In this document: in pieces, positions 1 through 13,649 of the stretch
How the letters are laid out: the number at the start of each line of letters is the position of its first letter
Numbering within the stretch: the stretch's first letter is position 1
NCBI GenBank assembly: GCA_030159075.1
Contig: BROG01000347.1
Coordinates: 455,501-519,500 of the forward strand
Direction: 5' to 3'
Length of the DNA: 64,000 nt
Origin: Atrina japonica
Taxonomy: Eukaryota; Mollusca; Bivalvia; Pterioida; Pinnidae
Made by a program: the position numbers and the translations under genes
Notes under the pieces: model-generated
Database searches by the model: none
What the model was told of the DNA's origin: nothing
Seen by the model: only the letters and a program-made list of their open reading frames with translations

Positions 1-829
1 TCAATTGTTACGCTCCCCCATCCCTCCAAAAATACACCTCTTTGAAAATTTCTGGAACTGCCCCTGCAGGATATCCAAAATCAGTGTGAGTATAATGTCA
101 TAGTAATAATGATACATCGTTACCTTGGCGGGCGACAATTTGTGAAGAGGCCCACTGCACATTTTGTCGCCGACGACAATTTGTGCAAAGTGTCATTGCA
201 CATGTCGCCCAAACGACAGACATTAAAAAGGGGTAAATATTGTCGTGTACGGAGTAAATAAATGAGTGAATAACAATTTGATACTGATTATAATAATGAT
301 ACTGATTACTGATACTGATTAATAGTAATGACAACGGTAATAATGAGTATGATAATTAAATAAATAATTCCTTAAAAGTATGTATTTCTTAATCATTACG
401 TATACATACAAATAAACACATTCAATACTGCTTGCTTTGGACTAGTGGAAGAGTTTTGGGCTAACAATGAGAAGGTTCAAAGTTTAATTGCCGGTACCAG
501 GTCATACAAGACTTTAAGGATGGAAGGAATGGTTACTTCGCGTAAAACTCAACACACGAAGTGAAAGTAATGTGTCTTTCGAATGAGACTTAAAACAGAC
601 CCCGTGTCACGGAAACAGGAACCCTCAATGCATTGACATCAGTGGAACTTCACCTAGATCCGGTGACATTTCCATATAAATGAAAAAATAGCGGGATGTT
701 AAACAATCAGAAATAAATAAAATTGTAATCTGACATCCAAATAGTGGTACAAAATAACATACATGTATTTACAATTCACATTACACATGAAAGGAATGGA
801 TTGTTCATTATAATATACACGATAAAATT
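1..829. other. AT-rich host sequence without a recognisable gene
   Basis: No coding region can be supported here. The motif CGACAATTTGTG occurs twice (near 137 and 172), each copy next to a short sequence containing TTTGTCG or GTCGCC, so the stretch can form small hairpins. The rest is low-complexity AT-rich sequence. Confidence 0.6.

Positions 830-876
<47 letters not shown>
830..876. repeat. (CA)n(TA)n microsatellite
   Basis: A pure CA tract runs directly into a pure TA tract. Confidence 0.95.
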
Positions 877-880
877 CGTC

Positions 881-1090
881 AATTTTTGATAATCCATTAC
901 AGATTCTTCAAAACTGAAGAAACACTAAAGGTTTCCTGTTAATTTTTGATAATCAGAAATCATTACAGATTCTTCAAAATTGAACAAACGCAGGAGGTTT
1001 CATGTTAATTTTTGATAATCAAAAACCATTACAGATTCTTCAAAATTGAACAAACACAGCAGATTTCATGTTAATTTTTGATAATAAAAA
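881..1090. repeat. 66-bp tandem repeat, about three copies
   Basis: The segment beginning AATTTTTGATAATC and continuing into ATTACAGATTCTTC recurs at about 881, 939, 1005 and 1071. The later copies are spaced 66 bp apart and the last is truncated. It is noncoding. Confidence 0.85.
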
Positions 1091-1149
1091 ATATCAGGTA
1101 CCATAGTATAAATCTTAAAGATGTCCAGGATATAGATATAAGTCTGGTA

Positions 1150-1330
1150 ATAATGGATAAACACGGATATCTGGAAACCAAGATGTGGGATCAGGTGCCA
1201 TGGAGGTGTAAGCATCCCCTGTCGACCGGTCACACCCGCCGTGGGTCCACGGTCAAATTCAAATGAAGTTCGTGAGGTACGAATCCTCGTCACAATTGGT
1301 ACAGACGTCTCCACAAAAGGCAATGAACAT
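1150..1330. repeat. Candidate dispersed repeat with a GC-rich core
   Basis: This is a GC-rich island in AT-rich surroundings, with the core CCCCTGTCGACCGGTCACAC at about 1216. From general knowledge, very similar cores are scattered through bivalve genomes, so this is probably one copy of a dispersed element. That is from memory and unchecked. The short open frames crossing it on both strands show no family resemblance. Confidence 0.4.
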
Positions 1331-1990
1331 GCAACTCAACATTTCACCCAGTGAAACAGAGAAATCACAAACAAGTCTGTTATACCGACCGTAAACTTTG
1401 CTGAACGTTGACATCAAACGCGGTTTTCGATATCCCTGTGTCAATAATTTGTCAGTGAGAGTTTACATTTGCATTTGAAATGTTCATATGTTGAACACGC
1501 CCTGGTATATCGGATCATTTCTGAAATATAAACTCCATATGACTGTGGGATCTTACTACTTAAATTTGAAAAAAAATTAAGATGGAAAAGTCGAAATCGT
1601 CGCGTTTGTCGTATAGCTTACTTGTTAATTTCCAGCCTGTGCCTATAGTAAGTAAAATGTCCATGATAAAAAAATGTTTTTCTATGATACTTGTACAGTT
1701 ATAATGGACAATTTTGCGCCAGCTAAAAATTTACAATATAAAATTAAAAGAATTTTGTAAAAAATCAGTTTTGATAAAATACATGAAATATTTTCTAATA
1801 TATTTAATATTTTTTCTCAAAAAATATCACTCAAAAATAGGGTATGAAAAAGATAATAAGTAAATGTTCTCCGAGTCGATTATTATAATGAGAAAGGTTA
1901 AAAATAACTCATTTTAATGAAAATAATAGTAACCATATATTGACTTTTAAAAATATTCATAATTTTGTTTATTTATTTATTTTTTCATGC

Positions 1991-2229
1991 TATTTTCAAT
2001 TATGCTGTAGAAAACATTTATTGATCTCATTTTTTTATTTTTGTAAAATATTCATTGATTGGTCCATCTTGTAATTATGTTTATTTTGAAAAGATATCTT
2101 TCAGCTGAAATTTTCAATTATGCTGTAGAAAACATTTATTGATCTCATTTTTTTATTTTTGTAAAATATTCATTGATTGGTCCATCTTGTAATTATGTTT
2201 ATTTTGAAAAGATACCTTTCAGCTGAAAT
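1991..2229. repeat. 118-bp tandem duplication
   Basis: A block starting ATTTTCAATTATGCTGTAG at 1992 repeats almost perfectly from 2110. The only obvious difference is near the end (GATATCTTTC against GATACCTTTC). The near identity implies a recent duplication. Confidence 0.9.
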
Positions 2230-2437
2230 ATGTTCACCTTATAAAAAACGATGATTCTTGATTAATGTAGCAATCATGTATACACATGAGCTCATCTCTA
2301 AACTCCCAAAGTTAGAGATGTGCAGATAGAAACTGTCCTGCAACACTTCGCACTCTCGACAACATACCTGTGGAGATCAACTTAATCCACAATCACCAAC
2401 CGGACCCAACCAAAATAGAAGTCACTTAAATGCTGCA

Positions 2438-2476
2438 ATATATATATATATATATATATAATATATATATATATAT

Positions 2477-2547
<71 letters not shown>
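2438..2547. repeat. (TA)n microsatellite
   Basis: A TA dinucleotide tract with occasional AATA interruptions. It sits directly upstream of an 84-bp tandem array. Confidence 0.95.
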
Positions 2548-2550
<3 letters not shown>

Positions 2551-2960
2551 AATGATGAAGAACTGTGTGTGTTTATAAATGTTAATCTTGAGATGTTCAG
2601 TTATGTGTTAGTAGTGCAACATGTATATATTTAAGTGATGAAGAACTATGTGTGTTTATAAATGTTAATCTTGAGATGTTCAGTTATGTGTTAGTAGTGC
2701 AACATGTATATATTTAAGTGATGAAGAACTATGTGTGTTTATAAATGTTAATCTTGAGATGTTCAATTATATGTAATTAGTGCAACATGTATATATTTAA
2801 GTGATGAAGAACTATGTGTGTTTATAAATGTTAATCTTGAGATGTTCAGTTATTACATGTATATATTTAAGTGATGAAGAACTGTGTGTATTTGTTCAGT
2901 GCTTTGTATTTAAGTCATGAAGAACTGTGTGTGATTATGTATGTTAATTTTGAGATGTTT
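2548..2960. repeat. About 84-bp tandem repeat array
   Basis: Units carry TTTAAGTGATGAAGAACT followed by a TGTGTGTTTATAAATG segment. Starts are spaced about 80-84 bp apart, with decayed and shortened copies at the right end. The array is noncoding and flanked on both sides by TA tracts. Confidence 0.85.
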
Positions 2961-3017
2961 AATTTTGTTTATAAGTGCTTTTAAATGTATGTTGTATAAA
3001 TTTGAATTAATATTTGT

Positions 3018-4830
<1,813 letters not shown>

Positions 4831-4834
4831 TCCT

Positions 4835-5680
4835 TGTACGCAGCTTGCTTCTGTCTGGGATTATCTATACAATGTACGCAGCTTGCTCCTGTCTGGGATT
4901 ATCTATACAATGTACGCAGCTTGCTTTTGTCTGGGATTATCTATACAATGTACGCAGCTTGCTCCTGTCTGGGATTATCTGTACAATGTACGCAGCTTGC
5001 TCCTGTCTGGGATTATCTATACAATGTACGCAGCTTGATTCTGTCTGGGATTGTCTATACAATGTACGCAGCTTGCTCCTGTCTGGGATTCATCTACAAT
5101 GTACGCAGCTTGAGCTCTGGGATTATCTATACTACGTACGCAGCTTGATTCTGTCTGGGATTATCTATACAATGTACGCAGCTTGCTCCTGTCTGGGATT
5201 ATCTATACAATGTACGAGCTTGCTCCTGTCTGGGATTATCTTGACAATGTACGAGCTTGCTCCTGTATGGAATTATCTATACAATGTACGCAGCTTGATT
5301 CTGTCTGGGATTATCTATACAATGTACGCAGCTTGCTCCTGTCTGGGATTATCTATACAATGTACGCTTGCTCCTGTCTGGGATTATCTAGATTACGAGC
5401 TTGATTCTGTTCTGGGATTATCTATACAATGTACGCACTTCTGCTCCTGTCCTGGAATTAATCTAGACTTGTGCGAGCTTGCTCCTGTCTGGGATTATCT
5501 ATACAATGTACGAGCTTGCTCCTGTCTGGGTATTATCTATACCTTGCTCCTGTCTGGGTATTATTCTATACAATCGCAGCTTGCTCCTGTCTGTGATTAT
5601 CTATACAATGTATAGAGCTTGCTCCTGTCTGTGATTATCTATACAATGTACTTGATTCTGTCTGGGATTATCTAAACAAT
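4835..5680. repeat. 38-bp minisatellite, block A
   Basis: Tandem units of 38 bp contain GCTTGCTCCTGTCTGGGATT followed by an ATCTATACAATGTACGCA segment. Central and right-hand copies carry small deletions and point changes. Because 38 is not divisible by three, all three frames are cycled through. The 264-codon open frame across the block repeats LLLSGIIYTMYAA and CLGLSIQCTQL and is a repeat artefact. Confidence 0.95.
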
Positions 5681-6000
5681 GCATTCTAAAATTATGATGA
5701 CATTACAAACTCAATGTTTTTGGACAATAAAGTAATATTTATACAATAAAAAATCAACAACATATAAGAATTTTTAGTTTGTTAGTAAAGAGAGCTTGGA
5801 AATGAATGGATTAAAATCAATACAAAGCTAAGATATTTTTCAACCTCTTAATATTTACATATGATATAATATGACGATGGCAGCACTTCTTAACAGCCAT
5901 GGCGTTTTTTCTTATGTTTTTCCATATGGTATTTCTATATCTAAGTCATTGATTTGTATTAATATCGACATCGTACTTGAACACTACAAACATTGTATAT
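5681..6000. repeat. Spacer of segmental duplication, copy 1
   Basis: The sequence from ATTCTAAAATTATGATGACA to the AACATTGTATATACT segment is repeated at 6821-7170 with many small indels. Together with the flanking 38-bp arrays this shows that a unit of about 1.15 kb (array plus spacer) was duplicated in tandem. Confidence 0.85.
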
Positions 6001-6820
6001 ACTGCTTGATTCTGTCTGGGATTATCTATACTACGTACGCAGCTTGATTCTGTCTGGGATTATCTATACAATGTACGCAGCTTGCTCCTGTCTGGGATTA
6101 TCTATACAATGTACGAGCTTGCTCCTGTCTGGGATTATCTTGACAATGTACGAATGGAATATATCTATACAATGCGCAGCTTGATTCTGTCTGGGATTAA
6201 TCTATATACAATGTACGCAGTTGCTCCTGTCTGGATTATCTAGACAATGTACAGCCGTTGCTCCTGTCTGATATCTAGACAATGACGAGCTTGCTCCTGT
6301 CTGGGATTATCTATACAATGTACGGGATTGGGATTATCTATACAATGTACGCAGCTTGCTCCTGTCTGTGATTATCTATACAATGTATAGAGCTTGCTCC
6401 TGTCTGGGATTATCTAGACAATGTACGGGATTTTCTATACAATGTACGAGCTTGCTCCTGTCTGGGATTATCTAGACAATTTACGAGCTTGCTCCTGTAT
6501 GGGATTATCTATACAATGGACGCAGCTTGATTCTGTCTGGGATTATCTATACAATGTACGCAGCTTGCTCCTGTCTGGAATTATCTAGACAATGTACGAG
6601 CTTGCTCCTGTCTGGGATTATCTATACAATGTACGAGCTTGCTCCTGTCTGGGATTATCTATACAATGTACGAGCTTGCTCCTGTCTGGGATTATCTATA
6701 CAATGTACGCAGCTTGCTCCTGTCTGTGATTATCTATACAATGTATAGAGCTTGCTCCTGTCTGTGATTATCTATACAATGTACGCAGCTTGATTCTGTC
6801 TGGGATTATCTAAACAATGC
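6001..6820. repeat. 38-bp minisatellite, block B
   Basis: The same 38-bp unit as block A, but more degraded, with many truncated units (for example around 6225-6330). Confidence 0.95.
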
Positions 6821-7170
6821 ATTCTAAAATTATGATGACATTACAAACATCAATGTTTTGAACAATAAAGTAATATTTAATATAATAAAAAATCAACAAC
6901 ATTAAGAATATTTTAGTTTGTTAGTAAAGAGAGCTTGAGAAATGAATATAAAATCAATACAAAGCTAAGATATTTTTCAACCTTCTTAATATTTACATAT
7001 GATATAATATGAATTCCTGATGCATCACTTCTTAACAAGTCCATGGCGTTTTTTCTTATGTTTTTCCATATGTATTTTATTTCATTTGTATTTCTATATC
7101 CAATAAGTATCATTGATTTGTATTAATATCGACATCGTACGTGAACACTATAAACATTGTATATACTGTA
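6821..7170. repeat. Spacer of segmental duplication, copy 2
   Basis: Second copy of the spacer seen at 5681-6000. It is slightly longer because of small insertions such as the TTTTATTTCATTTG segment near 7075. Confidence 0.85.
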
Positions 7171-7429
7171 TATTTGTTATTTTCTCAATACCATTGTATT
7201 CTGGTAAAAGAGAATAAAGAATCTGAAAGAATCTGAAAGAATCTATATCAAGAGACAGCAAAGTGATATATTTATATGGAATTTCGTTATGCCGAAATCA
7301 GACGTGTCACAATTCCAGTTGATTCAAAGTTGAACGGATCTGATTTTAATAGACAGATAAATATACGTTTACAAAAATTTAGGTTATCTCGAATTCTGAA
7401 TATGGTGTGCCATGTACTTCGAGACGAGA

Positions 7430-7433
<4 letters not shown>

Positions 7434-7487
<54 letters not shown>
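7434..7487. repeat. (TA)n microsatellite
   Basis: Pure TA dinucleotide tract. Confidence 0.95.
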
Positions 7488-7488
<1 letters not shown>

Positions 7489-7489
7489 C

Positions 7490-7968
7490 GAAATCTGTGA
7501 TGCAATTGCACTCGCTTATATTTATGATACAGTATTTAACTATACCACTAGATCATATTAAGTTGTGACAATAACCTAACTCCAACCTTTGGTTCCAATA
7601 CAAAATACAAAATTCATATTCTGAATTTATATCGCTCCTTGAGGTGGAGCATCAGCCATCTTGGAAGGAACACACCAGAAATACAACAAGCATTAACAAC
7701 ACATTTTCTTGTCAAATGTAAATTTTTTGAAAACCATTGTGAGCACAAAACTGAAAATGAACAAATTTATGTGAAATTGAAATATAAAAAGGCACTTACA
7801 TATATTAAAACTGTCTTTTAATATCCTTCCTTTATTAAGGGTGCACTTCATTCCTTGTCGATAAAAACAATTTGATACCTAAAATGACATAGTTTACTTT
7901 TAAGTAAGCTTCAGAAATTATTCTTTACTGCTAAGTCCAGGAATAAGTAAGAAATATGGTCCCAAAGT

Positions 7969-8038
<70 letters not shown>

Positions 8039-8600
8039 TATATATATATAATTATAATTGGTATGTGAAAAGGGGTGGGGACTGACCGCCCCGTTCCTAT
8101 GCCTAGATTTATGTAATTTGTAAATAATTCCCAAGATTTAACTTACTTTTTGATACAATGCAAATTGGAAGTTTACAAATACATTTTCATATTCATACAA
8201 TGAAAACGAAGATTTATTTACCGATATGTAGGGCAAACAAACACTTTAGTGAGAAATTAAAACAAAAACTAAGCATAGTTATAAGTCATAAAATTTAAGA
8301 TATACAGACAGAGCCCAGGGTGGATCCAGGATTTTAAGGTAGTGTGAAGAAATAGTAGTTTGCCGAGGTGTTGAAATTTTGGTACTTTTTAATAATTTTC
8401 TAACATTTTATTAAAAGAATATAGGTTTTTAACATTTTTGTTAACTTCTGGGTTTTTGAGTTGATTTTTACTGTACAAACATCTATAATTTGGCGTCCAA
8501 AAGGGGCATATGCACTTTACGCTCCCTTGAATCCGCCAATGATATGTTTTAATTGCGATGAATCAAATCTTGTTTGAAGTTGTTATTCATCACCCATACA
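7490..8600. other. Host sequence without a recognisable gene
   Basis: AT-rich sequence with a second long (TA)n tract at about 7971-8049. Open frames here are short, and those crossing the TA tract read as alternating Ile-Tyr. Confidence 0.6.
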
Positions 8601-8609
8601 AAATGATTT

Positions 8610-8790
8610 GATTTGACTTGATTTGATTTTTTGTTTTACGCCATACTCAACAATTTTTCAGTCATATGATGGCGTCCAGTTTCTATTGGTGGAGGAGAAA
8701 TCCCGGTTACCCGGGTAAAGACCACCGACCTTCCGCAAGAAAACTGGCAAACTTTCCCACTCAATTCGAAATGACCCTAGCGGGCCCATA
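8610..8790 (-). repeat. SINE fragment (tail half), reverse orientation
   Basis: Read on the minus strand it shares the order of short words with the SINE at 27371-27605: GAAAGTTTGCCAGTTT, then GGAAGG and a GGTCT word, then a GGTAACC-like word, then an AAACTGG word, ending in TTGTTGAGTA. The tRNA-like head with the A and B boxes is missing, so this is a 5'-truncated copy. Confidence 0.75.
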
Positions 8791-9119
8791 CAAAATGAAG
8801 ATAGCCGTTTAGAGATACAAATTCATTTACAAGTTATCTTTCTTTGCCAACATATTACAGTGCTAGTCCAGGCGTTTTGCTGAAGATTTAAATTTTGATT
8901 AATTAAACAATAATTCCTGAAATACATATCATGATTTTATTAATCTTCATGATTTATTTATTTGTTGAAGTTATTTGGTTAATTATAAAAGTAGCACCGT
9001 TTGTGGCGTAGCAGGCCTAATACATAGTGAAAGACTCATAAAAATGTTCACACTACTGTTTTACACTGGGAAGCCTATTTAACACTGGCGACAATGTGAG
9101 AATATTAGAATCCACCACG

Positions 9120-9340
9120 AGTATCCACTGGTGGATTAAGAGGGGTCGTGGGCGGCGCACCCCCTTAAAATTACTTTAAAAAAAAAAAAAAAAAAATATA
9201 GTAAATAAAGTTTTAGTGTCTGGAAACCAGTAAATGGTCTCTCAGAGATTTTAAAATCAAAATATTTTCTAGACTGAATCCAGAAAAAGGCTTCCCAGAT
9301 GTTTTGAAAATAAAATATTTTCTGGACCCTCCTTGAATTG
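9120..9340. repeat. Dispersed repeat shared with 57090-57255
   Basis: The words GTTTTAGTGTCTGG, a CTCTCAGAG word, a GATTTTAAAATMAAAA word and a CTAGACTRAATCCAG word occur in the same order here and near 57150-57230. This indicates two copies of one interspersed element. No coding content is seen. Confidence 0.7.
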
Positions 9341-9586
9341 CTCTTGTCACATTTGTGCTTTTTTTTTAAACTCAAGGTTATTTTGTGAATAAGTAGTCTG
9401 TCAGTTTAATGCACTATTTGGGATAAAAACCGAGTCGTAATGTGAAAATCAAATCTGTGTGCATTGGGGAAATTTCGACTTGCTGTATTGTGTTTTACTG
9501 AAACTATGCCTTATTATATAGAGTGATCACACTCGTTCCTCACTAGTGCGACCCGGTGTTGTAGCATAGACTTTCCAATAATACCT

Positions 9587-9592
9587 CCCCCT
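9587..9592. repeat. Target-site duplication, left copy
   Basis: The hexamer CCCCCT sits directly before the first base of the Polinton and is repeated exactly at 23542-23547. Six base pairs is the known target-site duplication length for Polintons. Confidence 0.93.
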
Positions 9593-9787
9593 AGTAGTAT
9601 ATGTCCCCCACTTCACCCCACTCAGGGTATATGGGACTATTTAAACCGTATAAAAACTACATAAATTCCTCGCGGTTATATATAGATGATTATATATAAC
9701 TTATCCACGGTCTGGTAGTCACCAGGTAAATAGATATTAATAGAAAACATATTCTTACTTACGTCATTTCAATTTTTTCCGTACATC
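9593..9787 (+). repeat. Polinton left terminal inverted repeat
   Basis: About 195 bp pair with 23333-23541. There are scattered substitutions (for example at the TATAGATGATTATATATAAC word), and a block of about 14 bp present in the right repeat is absent here just after AAAAACTACA. Similarity ends around CCGTACATC. Confidence 0.95.
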
Positions 9788-9853
9788 ACAGGTGTCCAAT
9801 GATATAGTGTAAAAAATTGAAAATGCGTTAAACAATTTCACAACTATTTAAAA

Positions 9854-10408
9854 ATGTCTATTACGAATAAATATATCAAACCGTTATTGGATTTACCAAT
9901 CCCACCCAAAATGTATATTATGAATCAATATATCAAACCGTTATTGGATTTACCAATCCCACCCGATAGTTCTTTACAAAAGCCTTTAAAACCCAAACGT
10001 GTATGGACAAAGGTGTTTTTAAACAATCTCGTCGATAAAAATTTAATGGATTTAACTGCAGGTGACGAACCGAGTCCCGTTAGAAATATACGACCTATAA
10101 GCAATTCCGTAAAAGAAGAGTTGGGGCAAACTTATCGTTTTGACAAAATTTCCTCGGAATACAGGTTAATGTTTGGTACCACCTTTGATGAATATAAAGT
10201 AATCATATTGAGGCAAAAGGTTATCGATATAGATCGTTTATTTCTAGACCTCGTCAAGTTGGTGATAAGGGATAGAGGTTTACAAAACGGTGATAAATTT
10301 CGTATCATCATCAATCATCCGATTTTCCCGAAAATGTTCAGTACGAAATATATAACTGTCTCGAGCGATTTAACCAAACATTTATTCAAAGCATGGAAGA
10401 ATATATAG
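9854..10408 (+). CDS. Polinton hypothetical protein upstream of the polymerase
   Basis: A 184-residue open frame, first gene after the left terminal repeat. Its ATG follows TATTTAAAA, a pattern seen before many genes of this element. It is basic in its first third. A likely folded part lies at residues 85-180, with alternating strands and helices (around LGQTYRFDKISSEYRLMFG and DKFRIIINHPIF). Residues 7-18 are repeated exactly at 26-37 because of a 57-bp in-frame tandem duplication. The last bases overlap the start of the polymerase gene by 16 nt in another frame, so the two are probably co-transcribed. I recognise the position as one where Polintons carry a small conserved gene, but I cannot assign a function. 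Confidence 0.7.
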   Translation: MSITNKYIKPLLDLPIPPKMYIMNQYIKPLLDLPIPPDSSLQKPLKPKRVWTKVFLNNLVDKNLMDLTAGDEPSPVRNIRPISNSVKEELGQTYRFDKISSEYRLMFGTTFDEYKVIILRQKVIDIDRLFLDLVKLVIRDRGLQNGDKFRIIINHPIFPKMFSTKYITVSSDLTKHLFKAWKNI

Positions 10409-13400
10409 AATATTACGAGGTTCCCATAGAAGAAGTAGAAATAGTCGTCCAATCTACGACAATGCCAAGAGGTACTGGTAGACCCAAAGAACCGGCGACA
10501 AAGACAACTTCGTCGTCGAAAAGAAGTATTATAACAATTAAAAACAACGATACTATGTGTTTGGCACGAGCCATCGTGACGGCGGTTGCCAACAAACATA
10601 AAGATAAATGGACGAAATCCCAGCTTCGAGGTTTCAGTGAAAGTCGAAAATTACAAAGGGTCGAAGTGTTAAAACTTCACGAAGAAGCGGGAGTTCTCGT
10701 CCAGGATCACGGCTGTACTTTAGAGGACGTGAAAACGTTTGCCAATCACTTGGGTGTTCAGATTAACATAGTGGACGGTGATCAATTTTACGAGCGAAGG
10801 AAGTGATGACGACGCGATATATCTGTACAAGAATAAAAATCACTTCGATGTGATTACGAGCATGACGGGATTTTTGAGTAAAAGACATTATTGTCATACT
10901 TGTAAAAAATCGTACGATAAACGAGATCGCCACAGATGTGTTAAAAAGTGTTTATCATGCTTCGGTTCTAATTGTCCTGGTGGAGAAAGGAAAATATGCG
11001 ACGATTGTAATAGAACGTTTTTCGGCGAAGAATGTTTTAACGAACATAAACGCGACAGAGGAATGAGAGACGGTGAAACGGACATGGTTTGTTTAATAGT
11101 TCAGAAATGTTTAAAATGTGAACGAGTGGTCAAAGACTTGAAAAACCATATATGTGGTCATTCCGAATGCCCGAATTGTAACCAATATTGTGACAGGACC
11201 ACTCACAAGTGTTTTATGCTCAAGAAACAATGTAAGGGTGGAAGGTGTAAATCTTCAAAATGTACCGAAAATAAAAACTGTTACAGTTGTAAAACGCGAA
11301 CGACATATTATTATTTTTACGACATAGAAGCGACTCAAGACACCGGTGTTCACATACCGAATTTAATTATTTGTCAAGATTTTAACGGAAACAATACGAA
11401 TTTTCTAATATAGAAGCTTTTTGCAAATTTGTTTTGGACAAAAAAGGTACGTTTATAGCTCACAATGCTAAAGCATACGACACGCAATTTTTGTTAAAAT
11501 ATTTCGTGGAACATAACATTAAACCATATTGCATTTACAACGGTACAAAAATCATGTACATGCAAGTCGAAGGAGTTAGATTTATTGATTCCATAAATTT
11601 TGTCCAATCTTTTGGATTAAAAGAATTAAAGAAGGGTTATTTTCCTCATTATTTCAACAAACCGTGTAACCAAAATTACGTGGGATGGTTACCTAGTAAA
11701 AAACACTACGGTTTCGATTATATGAGCGTTCAAAATAGAAAATATTTTTTAGAATGGTATGACGCGCGAAAGAACGACGTGTTTGATTTCAAGAAAGAAT
11801 TGAGGGAATATTGTACGTCCGACGTCGACATATTACGTCGATCCATGTTAAAATTCAGGGAAGATTTTATCGAGTTGGAAAATATAGATCCTCTACAGTA
11901 CGTGACGATAGCGTCCGTTTGCATGACCGTTTATAGGAGTAATTACATGCCTGAAAAAACGATAGCTGTCTATAATGATAACGTCCATCACGAAACGTAC
12001 AGCGCGAAATCAATTTCTTGGTTGGACCATGTGGCTGAGAGAGACAACATCAACATCAGACACGCTTTGAACGGCGGTGAATTTAATATACCCGATATCG
12101 GGAAAGTCGACGGATATTGCCAAGAAACAAATACGGTTTACGAATTTCAGGGTTGTTTTTGGCACGGGTGTGAAAAGTGCTTCACACGAGATACCATCAA
12201 TACCAAGAACCAAATAGATATGGAAACTCTTAGAAAACGAACCATCGTTAAAAATGAGAAAATAAAACGAGCCGGTTACAATTTAATAGAGGTTTGGGAA
12301 TGCGATACAAAAGGTATAAAAAATAAAGAGATTGTAACTCCGTTAAATCCCCGAGATGCTTTTTTCGGTGGTAGAACAAATGTCACCAAGTTAATTTACG
12401 ATTTCGACGGAAAAGAAAAGGGACGATACGTAGATTTTGTTAGTTTATATCCTACGGTTCAGTTTTATAAAACATACCCGGTTGGTCACCCTACTAAAAT
12501 ATATAAACCCGATCGCGTCGACCGAAATTGGTTGGGTTTCATAAAGTGTAAAGTCATTCCTCCCAGAAAATTATATCATCCCGTTTTACCCGTAAAAATG
12601 AAATGTGGAAATGCTGAAAAACTCTTGTTTCCGTTGTGTAAGACGTGCGCCGAATTAAAAATCAAGACGTGTGAGCAGACCGACGAACAGAGGTCTTTTA
12701 CGGGAACGTGGTGTACTCCCGAGTTATTCAAGGCAATGGATAAAGGATATAAGATAGATAAAATTCACGAAGTTTGGAATTTTCTATACACCACCGAAGA
12801 CGAGGACCTTTTCAAAGAATACGTTAAGAAATTTATGAAAATCAAGATGGAAAGTTCCGAATTAAAGGTCGGTCCCGGTACGCCTGGGAGAAATCTGAAG
12901 AACATTATAAAAAAATTAGGTATAGACTTGGGTAAAATAGATCATAATCCAGGCATGCGTGCAATCTCTAAATTATGTCTCAATTCTCTTTGGGGTAAAT
13001 TCGGTCAAAGAGTTAACATGAAACAAACTAAATACGTAAGCGAACCGAAAGAATTCTATGACTTATTATTGGATGACACAATAGGCAATCTTAATATTCA
13101 GTTTATAAACGACGATATGGTCCAGATGTCATACGATATAAAGGGACAATTCGTCGACAAATGTAAAGATATTAATTTGTTCATAGCGTGTTTTACGACG
13201 GCCCACGCAAGAACCATGTTATACGATGTTTTAGATAAACTCGACGATAGGGTTTTGGGATTTGACACCGATAGTGTGTGGTTCATAGACCGCGACGACG
13301 GTGTAACGATAGAAACGGGTGATAATTTAGGTGATTTGACGGATGAATTAAACGGTGATTTTATAAAATCTTGGTGTGCCACCGGACCTAAATCTTATTC

Positions 13401-13649
13401 GTACGAAACAAATGCGGGTAAAAAAGGTTTACTTTGAATTACGAAAATTCTCTTTACATCAATCAAAACACGATGACTGACATCGTAAAAGAAACGCGCA
13501 AAAGGATTACGACCGTCCGAGAAAACGCCATAACGAGAGATTCTAAAACCAAACAAATAGTGAATCAATATCAAGAGAAAGATTTCGCGTTATGTTACGA
13601 TAAAAGGGTGATTATGGACAACTACGAAACACTTCCCTACGGGTATTAA
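10393..13649 (+). pseudogene. pPolB: Family B DNA polymerase (protein-primed type), broken by three frame changes
   Basis: This is the replicative polymerase of the element, read in four pieces: 10393-10806, about 10781-11413, about 11401-13437 and about 13425-13649. The first piece has the conserved N-terminal region (NNDTMCLARAIVTA). The second has many Cys/His pairs, probably zinc-binding, ending in exonuclease motif I (DIE at 11321). The third has Exo II (HNAKAYD at 11461), Exo III (YCTSD at 11809), polymerase motif A (DFVSLYP at 12433), motif B (KLCLNSLWGKFG near 12970) and motif C (DTDS at 13264). The fourth is the C-terminal tail ending TLPYGY. All catalytic residues are present. The three breaks fall near 10785, 11400 and 13425, each at a run of T or A. 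The gene meets the integrase tail to tail with a 4-nt overlap. Breaks may be real mutations or assembly errors. Confidence 0.95.

Noticed and set aside
13415..13440. Programmed frameshift in the polymerase gene
   Set aside because: Although a run of A is present, similar breaks occur at many unrelated genes of the element, which points to indels or assembly errors rather than a programmed event.
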